A stretch of 64,000 nt of DNA from JAKFEW01 sp036675505 (GTDB taxonomy: Bacteria > Cyanobacteriota > Sericytochromatia > S15B-MN24 > JAQBPE01). Shown piece after piece: positions 15,893-24,922 of this stretch. A model generated the notes under the pieces. The model saw only the letters and a list, made by a program, of their open reading frames with translations. It made no database searches and was not told where the DNA came from. Position 1 is the first letter of the stretch. Each line of letters opens with the position of its first letter. The stretch lies in assembly GCA_036675505.1 (NCBI GenBank), contig JAKFEW010000109.1, forward strand, positions 14,181-78,180, in the 5' to 3' direction. The position numbers and the translations under genes were made by a program.

Positions 15893-18307
15893 TCAGGGCT
15901 CGATGAACCAGGGCAAGGCGATCCGCACATGCCCCGTGGTCGGCTCGATGACGTAGGCCGCGCTCCCGTCCGGTCGAACCGCGACGGCGTAGGGCGAGTC
16001 GAACGAGGAGCCCGAACCGAGGCCGTCGATGCTGCCCGCGCCCGCGCCGCCGACCAGCGTGAGGGATCGGCCGTCCGGCCCGACGCGCCGCAGGTCGGAG
16101 CCGATCGGGCCGACGAACAGCGCGTGGCCGGCGTCGTCGACGGCGAGCCCCCAGGGGCGTGAGACCCGGGCGACCGGCGCGTCTTCCCGTCCCGGGGTGC
16201 CGTCGCCGATCCAGGTCCGCACGCGACCTGCGCTGTCGATGCGCCGGATCCGGTTGCCCGCGATCTCGGCGACGACCAGGTCGCCGTCCGGCGCCAACGC
16301 GAGCCCGGCCGGGGAGCTGAAGCGGGCGTCGCGCCCCGGGCCGTCGCGGAACCCGATCGGGCCGCCCGCCACCGTCGAGACGGCACCGCTCGGAGCGATC
16401 CGGCGGATGCGGTGGTTGTTGGTGTCCGCGACGAAAACGGTGCCGTCCGGCGCCACCGCCACGCCGGTCGGCGTGTCGAACCGGGCGCGGCTGGCGGGGC
16501 CGTCCGTGGCGCCCGCCCTGCCGTCGCCGGCCAGGGTCGTCACCTCGCCGTCGAGCGTGACGGCCCGGATGGTCTGCCCCAGCACCTCGGAGACGATCAG
16601 CCGGCGGCGCGGCGCGTCGAAGGCGATGCCTTCCGGCCCATTGAAGCTCGCCGCGAGCCCCTGGCCGTCGCGGGTGAGCCGCTCGCCGCTGCCGGCGACC
16701 ACGGTCACCGCCCCGGTTTCGAGGTCGATGCGCGAGACGCGATTGGCGGTTTGCTCGGTCACATAGAGCATGCCGGCCTCGGGATCGAGGGCCACGCCCC
16801 GGGGCCCTTCGAGCGCGATCGGCGGGCGGTATTCCGACCCGGCCTCGCCGCCGACGGGCGCCCCGTTCATCGTGCCGAGGTACCAGTCGACCGCCTCGTA
16901 CGGCCCGCCTTGGCGCGGCGAAGGCGCCGGGGACGGCAGCGCCACAGGCACCGCCACCGGGACGACTGGTGAAAACGCCATGCCGCCGGCCTCCAGCCGC
17001 GCGAGGTAAAAATTCGGCTCGCCCTCCGGGATGCCCATGGCCGCCCGATCGAAGGTCACCGAGAAGCCCGCCGGCGTGACGGCGTTCGGGTCGCGGATCG
17101 TGAGCACCGAGCCGACCACCCGGCCGGCCACCCGCAACTCGCCCGTGTAAATGACGCCGGCGATGATGTCACGGTAGGCCACCACGGTCTCGCCATCCAG
17201 CTCGTAGCGCAGCTCGACCGTGCGATTGTTCGCGGTCTCATGCACCTTGCGGAACAGCACCCGGCCCGTCGCGTCCTCGATGGTGGCGCGCCCGCCGAAC
17301 GTCTGCAACGGCTCGCCGTAGTTCAGCTCGATCCCCTTGGTCATCGGCAGCCGATCGATCTCGCCATGCTCCCGATAGCCGAGCGACGGATAGGCATAGC
17401 TGTAACGCCCGTTGCCGGCGATCGTGTCGACGATCAGCTCCTCGCCCACCAGCCGTGCGCCCGAGCCGGGATCGCGCATCTCGAAATCTCGGATGGTGGT
17501 CCGCCACTTCTGGAAGTCCGGCGTATAGGCCGTTTCGACGCTCCGCCTGAGGGTCACGAAGCCCTCGGGCAGGGGCTTCCGGCCTTCAGGCGTCCAGGCG
17601 TCGAACACGACGAATTTCTCGACCCGCGTCAGGATCTCGCCAATCACGGTGCCGTCGCCCTTGCGCCAGGACCCCGCGGACTCGCGCACCCCGGCGTTCC
17701 GCGCCCTCACCAGCACGCTCCGCCCGCCCGTCTCGGTGCGGAAGTAGAAGTCCTCGGTGCCATCGGGGTATCGCTGGATGACCGGAGGCTCCTCGCCTGG
17801 CAATGGGGCGCGCGCGATGGCCGGATCGTTCGGATCGGCTGCCGTGGCGAGGCCGAACCGCAAGGCGTAGCCCGCCCCGCCATTCGAGACCACGCTGCCG
17901 CTGCCGGTCGTCACCAGGCTGCCGCCGCCGGTCGTGACGAGGCTGCCGCCGCCTGTCGTGACGAGGCTGCCGCCGCCCGTCGTGACCAGGCTGCCGCCGC
18001 CCGTCGTGACCAGGCTGCCGCCGCCGGTGGTCACGAGGCCGCTGCCCTTGCTGCCACCTGATTTGACGGCGCTGCTCACGTACTGGATCTCGAGGATCGG
18101 TCGCAGGCGCGCGAGCAGCGCGAGGCGGCCCGCCTGATCGGCCGGGACGGCCGCGGCGACCGCCGGGGCCGAAGGGGCCGGCGCCGCCAGGGGGGCGGCG
18201 TTGAGCGCACCGCGCCGAGGGACCGGGGCGCACGCGCACACCAGCGCAGCCGCGCACAGGCCGGTGATCACGATGCGGCGCCGGGCACCGGTCGTCTTGC
18301 GGGTCAT
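15893..18307 (-). CDS. NHL-propeller lipoprotein with LVTTGGGS octapeptide repeats
   Basis: An 804-residue exported protein. The signal peptide ends at LVCAC (lipobox-like). Residues about 80-130 hold six copies of the octapeptide LVTTGGGS, then SVVSNGG. A central region of about 350 residues has no recognised fold. From about residue 500 to the end is an NHL-type beta-propeller with repeated units such as GVAVAPDGTVFVADTNNHRI and GLALAPDGDLVVAEIAGNRI. Likely a surface binding protein. The start at 18307 has GGGGAGGA upstream; an upstream in-frame ATG would place the signal peptide internally. Confidence 0.8.
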   Translation of the reverse strand: MTRKTTGARRRIVITGLCAAALVCACAPVPRRGALNAAPLAAPAPSAPAVAAAVPADQAGRLALLARLRPILEIQYVSSAVKSGGSKGSGLVTTGGGSLVTTGGGSLVTTGGGSLVTTGGGSLVTTGGGSLVTTGSGSVVSNGGAGYALRFGLATAADPNDPAIARAPLPGEEPPVIQRYPDGTEDFYFRTETGGRSVLVRARNAGVRESAGSWRKGDGTVIGEILTRVEKFVVFDAWTPEGRKPLPEGFVTLRRSVETAYTPDFQKWRTTIRDFEMRDPGSGARLVGEELIVDTIAGNGRYSYAYPSLGYREHGEIDRLPMTKGIELNYGEPLQTFGGRATIEDATGRVLFRKVHETANNRTVELRYELDGETVVAYRDIIAGVIYTGELRVAGRVVGSVLTIRDPNAVTPAGFSVTFDRAAMGIPEGEPNFYLARLEAGGMAFSPVVPVAVPVALPSPAPSPRQGGPYEAVDWYLGTMNGAPVGGEAGSEYRPPIALEGPRGVALDPEAGMLYVTEQTANRVSRIDLETGAVTVVAGSGERLTRDGQGLAASFNGPEGIAFDAPRRRLIVSEVLGQTIRAVTLDGEVTTLAGDGRAGATDGPASRARFDTPTGVAVAPDGTVFVADTNNHRIRRIAPSGAVSTVAGGPIGFRDGPGRDARFSSPAGLALAPDGDLVVAEIAGNRIRRIDSAGRVRTWIGDGTPGREDAPVARVSRPWGLAVDDAGHALFVGPIGSDLRRVGPDGRSLTLVGGAGAGSIDGLGSGSSFDSPYAVAVRPDGSAAYVIEPTTGHVRIALPWFIEP
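17900..18050 (-). repeat. 24-bp tandem repeat encoding LVTTGGGS
   Basis: Six near-identical 24-bp units lie inside the NHL lipoprotein gene (15893-18307). Differences between copies are mostly synonymous third-position changes, so the amino-acid repeat is being kept. Confidence 0.85.
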
Positions 18308-18398
18308 GGAGTCCTCCCCTGCCGTGGAACCGACCGAGCGCCACGTACCCACGGCCCGTGAAAGCGCTACCTGTCCATGCAGGGAGACGCGCTGCGGC

Positions 18399-21300
18399 TT
18401 ACCAGTCGGCCGGGCCAGAAGGCTCGGGGACGGGCGGCTCGGCGCCCCGCTCGAGCCATGCGTAAGCAATCGGCAGCACGATCAGCGTGAGCAACGTGGC
18501 CGTCACCAGCCCGCCGATCACGACCGTCGCGAGCGGCCGCTGGATCTCCGCGCCGGCCCCCGTGGACAGCGCCATCGGGATGAAGCCGAAGCTCGCCACG
18601 AGCGCCGTCATCAAGACCGGCCGCAGGCGGGTGACGGCGCCGTTCACCGCGGCGTCCGCGGCCGCAGCGCCCTCCTGTCGCTCGCGGTTGATCGTGCTCA
18701 CCAGCACCACGCCGTTCAGCACCGCGATGCCGAAGAGCGCGATGAAGCCGATCGCCGCCGACACCGACAGGTGCAGCCCACGCAGCTGCAGCGCCAGCAC
18801 GCCGCCCACCGTGGCGAGCGGCAGCACGCCCATGATCAGCACCGCCTGCCGGATCGAGCGGAAGGCGCTGTAGAGCAGCACCGCGATCAGGCCGATGGCG
18901 ATCGGCACGACCACGGCCAGGCGGCCCATGGCGCGTTCCTGGTGCTCGAACTGGCCGCTCCACTGCACGAAGTACGCGGGCGGGATCGTGACGCGCTCGG
19001 CGATCGCCGCCTTCGCGGCCGCCACGAACGAGCCCATGTCGCGGCCCGACAGGTTGGCCTCCACCACGATGCGGCGCTGCCCACGCTCGCGGCTGACCTG
19101 CGCCGGGCCCTCCTCGAGCGCGATGCGGGCCACCTGCGAGAGCGGCACGAGCCCGCCGTCGGCGGTATCGATCATCAGGTCGCGGATCGCCTCGACCGTG
19201 TCACGCCGCGCGGCCGGCAGGCGCACGAGGATGTCGAAGCGCCGCTGGCCCTCGATCACCTGGCCGACCGCGCGCCCGCCGATCGCGGCCTCGATCAGCT
19301 CCTGCACGTGGCCCACGCTGCTGCCGTAGCGTGCGAGCGCCTTGCGATCGATCTTGATGTTCAGGTAGGTCTGGCCCTGGACCTGCTCCACGCTCACCTC
19401 GCGCGCGCCGGGCACCGTCCGCACGGCGGCGGCCACCTGGGCGCCGGTGCGCGCGAGCACCTCGAGGTCGTCGCCGAAGATCTTGACGGCCACGTCGGAC
19501 TTCACGCCCGAGACCAGCTCGTCGACGCGCATGGCGATCGGCTGGGTGAAGCTCACGTTCACGCCGGGCAGCGGCGCGAGCTTCTCGCGCATCTGCTCCA
19601 CCAGCTCCTCCTTCGACCAGACGCGCCAGGTTTCGCGCGGCGCGAGGCCCACGAACACGTCGGTCGCGTTAGGGCCCATCGGGTCGGAGGCGATGTCGGC
19701 GCGCCCGGTGCGCGAGACCACCGAGGTGACTTCCGGGAAGCCGAGCAGCATGCGCTCGAGCTCCGATTGGCCAAGGAGCGTCTCGGTGAGCGCGATGCTG
19801 GGCAAGCGGACGGTCTGTAGGGTGATCGCGCCTTCGTCGAGCTCGGGCATGAACTCGCGGCCCATGGCGGAGAGCACCACGAGGCTCGCGACGAACGCCG
19901 CGGCCGAGACGCCGAGCACGAGCGCCGGGAAGCCGAAGGCCCGCCGCAGCATCGCCTCGTACCAGGCGGCCACCCGCTCCATCACGGGCTCGCGGCGTTG
20001 CTCGGCGTCGTGCGGGAGCAGCCAGGTCGCGAGCACCGGCACGAGCGTCAGCGCGAGCAGCAGCGACCCGAGCAGCGCGCAGCCCACCGTGAGCGCCATC
20101 GGCGCGAACATGCGGCCCTCCATGCCCTGCAGCGTGAGGATCGGCAGGTACACCAGCACGATGATCAACACGCCGAAGAAGATCGGCTTGCCGACCTCGC
20201 GCGCGCTTTCGGCCACCACCGTGCGGCGGTCCCGGCCGCGGTTCTCGGGCTGGGCCATGCGCCGCATCGCGTTCTCCACCATCACGACGGCGCCGTCCAC
20301 CATCAGGCCGAAATCGATCGCGCCCAGGCTCATGAGGTTGGCCGAGAGCCCGAAGACGCGCATCCCGATGAAGGCGAAGAGCATCGAGAGCGGGATGGTG
20401 GCCGCCACGAGCAGCGCGGCCTTCACGCTGCGCAGGAACAAGAAGAGGATCGCGACGACCAGCAGGCCGCCTTCGAGCAGGTTGGTCCAGACGGTCTGGA
20501 TCGTCTTGTCCACCAGCTCGGTCTGGTCGTAGAACGGCTCGATGTGCACGCCGGGCGGCAGGGCGGCGTCGACCTCGGCGACCTTCTTCTTCACGCCCTG
20601 GATCACGGCGCGGCTGTTCTCGCCGCGCAGCATCATGATGATGCCCGAGACCACCTCGCCCTCGCCGTTCGCGGTGACGGCGCCGAGCCTCACCTCGGGG
20701 CCGAGGCCCACGTGGGCGATGTCGCGCACGAAGATGGGCACGCCGTGGCGCGTGGCGACGACGGTGGCGCGCACGTCCTCGAGGTTCTCGGCCAGGCCGA
20801 GGCCGCGCACGATGTACTGCTCCTTGTTGTGCTCGATGTAGTTGCCGCCGGCCACGGAGCTGGCCTGGGCGAGGGCCTCGAGCACCTGGTGCAGCGTGAG
20901 GTCGTGGGCGACCAGCTTGGTGGGCTCGATCTCGACCTGCACCTGCTTGACCTCGCCGCCCATGCTGTTGACCTCGGTCACGCCGGGCACCGTGCGCAGC
21001 TGCGGCTTCACGACCCAGTCCTGCAGCGTGCGCAGGCCCATGAGGTCGTGCTCGGCGCCGCCGCGCAGGACGTACATGTAGATCTCGCCCATGCCGCTCG
21101 TCATGGGGCCGAGCGCGGGCTCGCCGACGCCGGGCGGAAGCTGGGGCCGCGCCTGCTGCACGCGCTCGAAGACGAGCTGGCGCGCGAACCACGGGTCGAC
21201 CTGATCGCCGAAGACGATCGTGACGACGGAGGTCGCGAACTTGGAGAGCGAGCGCACCTCCTCGACGTCCGGCAGGCCCTGCATCGCGAGCTCGATCGGC

Positions 21301-21509
21301 GCGGTGACGAGCTTCTCCACCTCGACCGGCGCGAGGCCGCGGGCGTTGGTGAACACCTGGACCTGGTTGTTGGTGAGATCGGGCAGGGCGTCGATGCGGA
21401 GGTTGCGCCAGGCCTCGACGCCGGCGAGCACGACGAGGATGGTGGCGACGATGACGAGCAGGCGCGAGGCGAGCGCCCAGCGGATCAGCTGGTCAATGGG
21501 CATGGCCAC
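18399..21509 (-). CDS. czcA: heavy-metal RND efflux transporter (CzcA/CusA type)
   Basis: A 1036-residue inner-membrane pump of the HME-RND family, of normal length. It exports divalent or monovalent heavy metals using the proton gradient. Visible landmarks are the N-terminal helix, the segment RIDALPDLTNNQVQVFTNA, the transmembrane-4 motif GAIDFGLMVDGAVVMVEN with the proton-relay acidic residues, and the repeated C-terminal half. Whether it handles Zn/Cd/Co (Czc) or Cu/Ag (Cus) cannot be read with certainty. GTG 21509 overlaps the czcB end by 17 bp and has GGAGAG upstream. It is the last gene of the metal/polyphosphate unit. Confidence 0.95.
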   Translation of the reverse strand: MAMPIDQLIRWALASRLLVIVATILVVLAGVEAWRNLRIDALPDLTNNQVQVFTNARGLAPVEVEKLVTAPIELAMQGLPDVEEVRSLSKFATSVVTIVFGDQVDPWFARQLVFERVQQARPQLPPGVGEPALGPMTSGMGEIYMYVLRGGAEHDLMGLRTLQDWVVKPQLRTVPGVTEVNSMGGEVKQVQVEIEPTKLVAHDLTLHQVLEALAQASSVAGGNYIEHNKEQYIVRGLGLAENLEDVRATVVATRHGVPIFVRDIAHVGLGPEVRLGAVTANGEGEVVSGIIMMLRGENSRAVIQGVKKKVAEVDAALPPGVHIEPFYDQTELVDKTIQTVWTNLLEGGLLVVAILFLFLRSVKAALLVAATIPLSMLFAFIGMRVFGLSANLMSLGAIDFGLMVDGAVVMVENAMRRMAQPENRGRDRRTVVAESAREVGKPIFFGVLIIVLVYLPILTLQGMEGRMFAPMALTVGCALLGSLLLALTLVPVLATWLLPHDAEQRREPVMERVAAWYEAMLRRAFGFPALVLGVSAAAFVASLVVLSAMGREFMPELDEGAITLQTVRLPSIALTETLLGQSELERMLLGFPEVTSVVSRTGRADIASDPMGPNATDVFVGLAPRETWRVWSKEELVEQMREKLAPLPGVNVSFTQPIAMRVDELVSGVKSDVAVKIFGDDLEVLARTGAQVAAAVRTVPGAREVSVEQVQGQTYLNIKIDRKALARYGSSVGHVQELIEAAIGGRAVGQVIEGQRRFDILVRLPAARRDTVEAIRDLMIDTADGGLVPLSQVARIALEEGPAQVSRERGQRRIVVEANLSGRDMGSFVAAAKAAIAERVTIPPAYFVQWSGQFEHQERAMGRLAVVVPIAIGLIAVLLYSAFRSIRQAVLIMGVLPLATVGGVLALQLRGLHLSVSAAIGFIALFGIAVLNGVVLVSTINRERQEGAAAADAAVNGAVTRLRPVLMTALVASFGFIPMALSTGAGAEIQRPLATVVIGGLVTATLLTLIVLPIAYAWLERGAEPPVPEPSGPADW

Positions 21510-22740
21510 CGAAGCTCTCCTTCATGAGCTCCGACTTCAGCATGAAAGCGCCCGCCGCCACGACCTTCTCGCCTTCCTTCACGCCGCTGCGCACGCGGTG
21601 GACGCCGGCCTCCGGCGGCTCCAGCTCGACCGCGCGGCGCTCGAAGCGATCCGCGCCTTCCTGCACGAACACGAAGGCCTTCTCGCGCTCGAGCACCACG
21701 GCCGAGACGGGCACCACGAGGGCGCGCACGGTGCCGACGGCCAGGCGGACGGTGGCGAACATGCCGGGCTTGAGCGCGCCGTCCGCGTTCGTGACCGCCA
21801 CCCGCGCGCGCGCCGTGCGGGTGTCCTTGTCGAGCGTGGTGCTGATCAGCGAGACGCGGCCCCTGTAGGTCTTGCCGGGGTAGGCCGGGGTGGTCACCGT
21901 GGCCGCCTGGCCGGCCCGCACGCGGGCGAGGTCGCGCTCGTAGAGGTTCGCGTGGACCCAGAGCGTGGCGGGATCCATGATCGTGAAGGCCGGCTTGTCC
22001 TCGTGCGGCTCGATCATCTCGCCGAGCGTGACGTGGCGGGCGACGACCAGGCCGCCGAGCGGGGCGGTCATGGGCACGCGCGGATCGAGCATGCGCGTGG
22101 CGGTCAGCCGCGCGACGCGGCCCGGCTCCATGCCCATCAGGCGCAGGCGGTTGCGCGCGCGCTCGAGCCCGATCGCCGCGACCCGCGACTCGTGCTCGGC
22201 CGCGAGCACCTCCTTGCGCGCCGTGAGCTCGCCGCGGTGCAGCTTGCGCTGGCGCGCGAGGGTGCCGGTGGCGAGCTCGTGGCGGGCCTGGGCCTCGAGG
22301 AACTCGGCCTGGGCGTCGCCGAGCGCGTCGCTCTCCAGCACGGCGAGCGTCTCGCCGACGCGCACGCGATCGCCCACGGTCCGCCAGACCCGCGTGACGC
22401 GGCCTGCGACGCGCGGCGTGACATGGGCCTCGGCGTCGGTGTTTTCGGCGATCTCGCCGGTGGTCTCGAGGGTCGACGTCACGTCCCGCGCCGCGACGCC
22501 GACGACGTGCACGCCGGCCGCGCGCTGGCGGTCCTGCGGCACGACGACCACGCCGGCCTCGTGCTCGTGTTCGTGCTCCTCGTGGCCGGCGGGGTCGCGG
22601 CCATGCTCGGCGTGCTCGTCAGGCGCGGCCGATGCCGTCGCCGCGGGCTTGCCGGGGGCGCAGGCGGTGAGGAGGGTCAGGGCGAGGAGGAGGGTGAATA
22701 CGCCCGCTCCCCTGGTCGAACGAGGCGGGAAGGAAGTCAT
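21493..22740 (-). CDS. czcB: RND efflux membrane-fusion protein (CzcB/CusB type), lipoprotein
   Basis: A 415-residue periplasmic adaptor. The N-terminus has a lipobox (LLTAC) and then a His-rich metal-binding stretch (HEEHEHEHEAG, about 52-62). The barrel-sandwich and hairpin segments (VTPRVAGRVTRVWRTVGDRV, then an alpha-helical hairpin) and the beta-barrel (LWVHANLYERDLARV) are typical. It ends GGHAH. It joins the pump to the outer-membrane factor. It overlaps czcC by ATGA and czcA by 17 bp. Confidence 0.93.
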   Translation of the reverse strand: MTSFPPRSTRGAGVFTLLLALTLLTACAPGKPAATASAAPDEHAEHGRDPAGHEEHEHEHEAGVVVVPQDRQRAAGVHVVGVAARDVTSTLETTGEIAENTDAEAHVTPRVAGRVTRVWRTVGDRVRVGETLAVLESDALGDAQAEFLEAQARHELATGTLARQRKLHRGELTARKEVLAAEHESRVAAIGLERARNRLRLMGMEPGRVARLTATRMLDPRVPMTAPLGGLVVARHVTLGEMIEPHEDKPAFTIMDPATLWVHANLYERDLARVRAGQAATVTTPAYPGKTYRGRVSLISTTLDKDTRTARARVAVTNADGALKPGMFATVRLAVGTVRALVVPVSAVVLEREKAFVFVQEGADRFERRAVELEPPEAGVHRVRSGVKEGEKVVAAGAFMLKSELMKESFGGHAH

Positions 22741-24002
22741 CGGCCCACCTCTGCGCCTTCGGCGCCCACCGCCCGCTCGAGGCGAGCGATCGCCTCATGC
22801 CAGTCCAGCACCGCGCGCTGGTGCTGGGCCCGCACCTCGTGCAGCGTGTGCTCGGCCTCGGCCACCTCCACGCCCGTGCTCTCGCCGGCGCGGAAGCGCG
22901 CCCGCGCGTTCTCGGCGAAGCGCGTCACCCGCGGCAGGTAATCGCGGGCGTAGCGCGCGGCGAGGTCCGCGGCGAGCGCCGCCTGGCGCCGGGCCTGCTC
23001 CACCTCCAGCGTCACCTCGTGGCGCAGCGCGTCGTGCTCGGCTTCCGCGCGCAAGCGGCCGGCCTCGGCCTCCGCGGCCTCGCCCTCGCGGCGGTAGATC
23101 GGGATCGGCAGCGCGAGGGTCGTCGAGAAGCCGGGAGCGCCTGCGACCGCGCCCAGCGAGGCGGCGAGCTCGGTGCCGGTCCAGATGCCCGCGAGCGCCG
23201 CCTGGCGTTGCAAGACCTCGCGCCGCACGAGCAGCTCGGCCCGGCGGAACTCCAGGCGGCCGGCCAGCGCGCGCGCGACCAGCGCTGCCACGGGCGCCAG
23301 GGCCGCGGCGCTCGGCACAGGCAGCGGCCCGAGCGCCAGCGGGTCCTGGGCCGGACGGCCGATCAGCACGTTCAGGCGCGCGCGCGCGTCGGCCATCGCC
23401 CCTTCCGCCTCGTGGACTTCCCGCTCGGCGCGCGCCACGTCGACCTCGGCGCGCAGCAGGTCCACCCGCGGCACGTCGCCCGCCTTCCAGCGCGCGGCCG
23501 CGGCGCGGGCGAGCCAACGCGCGTGCTCGGCGGTGTCCCGGGCGAGGTCCAGGCCCTCGGCCTCGTAGAGCACATGGGCGTAAGCGTCCTTGATGCGCGC
23601 GGCGAGGTCGAGCCGCTCGATCGCGAGGCTCACCTCGGCGATCTCGCGCTCGGTCCTCGCCACGCCGAGCTGAGCCGTGCGCAGGGCCGAAGGCATCATC
23701 GGCTGGGAGATGCCGGCCATGTAGTTGCCTGAGCCCGGGTTGTTGAACGGGACCTGGTCAATCGAGACGGACAGATTCGGGTTGAGCGCGGCGCCTGCCT
23801 GGACCTCGCGCGCGCGTCCGGCCTCGACCAGGCGCTGGGCGGCGCGCAGGCGGGGGTGGGTGGCGAGGCCCTGGGCGATCGCCGCCGGCAGCGACATAAT
23901 GGGCGCGGGCGTCGCCGCGAGAGCGCCGCCGGCCGCCGAGAGGACGGAGGCGGCGAGCCCGCAGGCGACGATGGGGGCGATCGATCGGGTCGGCGAAATC
24001 AC
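22737..24002 (-). CDS. czcC: TolC-family outer-membrane efflux protein (CzcC type)
   Basis: A 421-residue protein with a cleavable signal peptide (cut near AALA-ATPAP) and two tandem TolC-type repeats of long alpha-helices. The segment NPNLSVSIDQVPFN is typical of CzcC-like OEPs. It forms the outer-membrane channel for the pump. GTG 24002 lies 1 bp after the stop of the CYTH-like gene, so it appears co-translated with the polyphosphate genes upstream; its own end overlaps czcB by ATGA. Confidence 0.9.
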   Translation of the reverse strand: MISPTRSIAPIVACGLAASVLSAAGGALAATPAPIMSLPAAIAQGLATHPRLRAAQRLVEAGRAREVQAGAALNPNLSVSIDQVPFNNPGSGNYMAGISQPMMPSALRTAQLGVARTEREIAEVSLAIERLDLAARIKDAYAHVLYEAEGLDLARDTAEHARWLARAAAARWKAGDVPRVDLLRAEVDVARAEREVHEAEGAMADARARLNVLIGRPAQDPLALGPLPVPSAAALAPVAALVARALAGRLEFRRAELLVRREVLQRQAALAGIWTGTELAASLGAVAGAPGFSTTLALPIPIYRREGEAAEAEAGRLRAEAEHDALRHEVTLEVEQARRQAALAADLAARYARDYLPRVTRFAENARARFRAGESTGVEVAEAEHTLHEVRAQHQRAVLDWHEAIARLERAVGAEGAEVGR

Positions 24003-24003
24003 G

Positions 24004-24903
24004 TCAGCGCTTGAGCTGCGCCGTCGTATAGGCCCAGGACCGCGTGACCGGCGCCTCCTGGTCCTTGGCCACCAGCCCGGCCTTGAGCATCAGGCGCCCC
24101 ACCGCCTCGGCGACCTGGCGGGTCTGCACGGCCGTCAGCGACTCTTCGGGCTCGGCCTCGAGCTCGTGGACCACGATCTGCCGCCCTTGCGGATCCCGCT
24201 CGGTCTCGGTGCCGAGCTGCAGCGTCACCTTGGGGCCCTTGAACCCAGGCAGCTCGGCCTCCAGGCGCGTCTTGTTCGGGGTGTGCTTGGTGGGGTAGAG
24301 CTTGAAGTGCCGCTTGCCCAGGTGGTGATCGAGCGCCATCGCGCCGGGCAGCTCGTCGGCCGCCTTCAAGGCCCTGAACGCCGCATCCACCTTGCCGCCG
24401 GCCGCGCGCAGCTTCGCGCCGCCTGTGTCGAGCTGGCCGAAGAAGCCCTCGGTCGCGGCCATGAGGGCGTCGGCTTGGGGGCCGCGCAGCTTGCCGGACC
24501 ACGACTCGGTGGTGTGGACCTTCACGCTCAGGCCGCCCACCTGGACCCGCTCCTTCGAGACGAAGCGCGAGACCTGCCACTCCGGGCCCTTCTTCTTCAT
24601 CTTCACGCGCACCTTGAGCGGCATCGCGTCGTTCTTGAGCAGGAACTGCGCGCCGTCGAAGCCGTCGAAGTAATAATCCGTGCGGGTCTTGCCTTCCTCC
24701 CAGGTGAGCGCCGCGCGCAGCTTGCGGAAGCCCGCCTCGCTGAGGCCCGAGCCGAACTCCGTGCCGATCTCGCCCGCCGGCTTGAACGTCACCAGCTTGG
24801 GGTGCCACACCTCGGGCGTCATCTTGGTGGCGGCCACCACCGGTGCCGCGACCAACGCGGCCACGAGGCCGCCCGCGAGGGCAATGAGCAAGGAACGGCG
24901 CAT
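24004..24903 (-). CDS. exported CYTH-like domain protein
   Basis: A 299-residue protein with a signal peptide (MRRSLLIALAGGLVAALVAA, cut after PVVAA). The mature part follows a CYTH/triphosphate-tunnel pattern: TDYYFDGFDG, PLKVRVKMKKKG, QVSRF, and a late acidic strand VVHELEAEPEES. CYTH proteins bind polyphosphate or triphosphates. An exported version beside a VTC polymerase and a Ppx suggests a periplasmic polyphosphate or phosphate-metal ligand. The assignment is inferred from strand pattern only. The start has GGAGGTAA upstream; ATG 25044 was rejected because it buries the signal peptide. Confidence 0.65.
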   Translation of the reverse strand: MRRSLLIALAGGLVAALVAAPVVAATKMTPEVWHPKLVTFKPAGEIGTEFGSGLSEAGFRKLRAALTWEEGKTRTDYYFDGFDGAQFLLKNDAMPLKVRVKMKKKGPEWQVSRFVSKERVQVGGLSVKVHTTESWSGKLRGPQADALMAATEGFFGQLDTGGAKLRAAGGKVDAAFRALKAADELPGAMALDHHLGKRHFKLYPTKHTPNKTRLEAELPGFKGPKVTLQLGTETERDPQGRQIVVHELEAEPEESLTAVQTRQVAEAVGRLMLKAGLVAKDQEAPVTRSWAYTTAQLKR

Positions 24904-24922
24904 CGGGTTACCTCCTGGACCG

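Noticed and set aside
19998..21527. 509-codon open frame antisense to czcA
   Set aside because: Composition is His/Asp/Arg-rich as expected for the reverse complement of a membrane protein gene; no motif.
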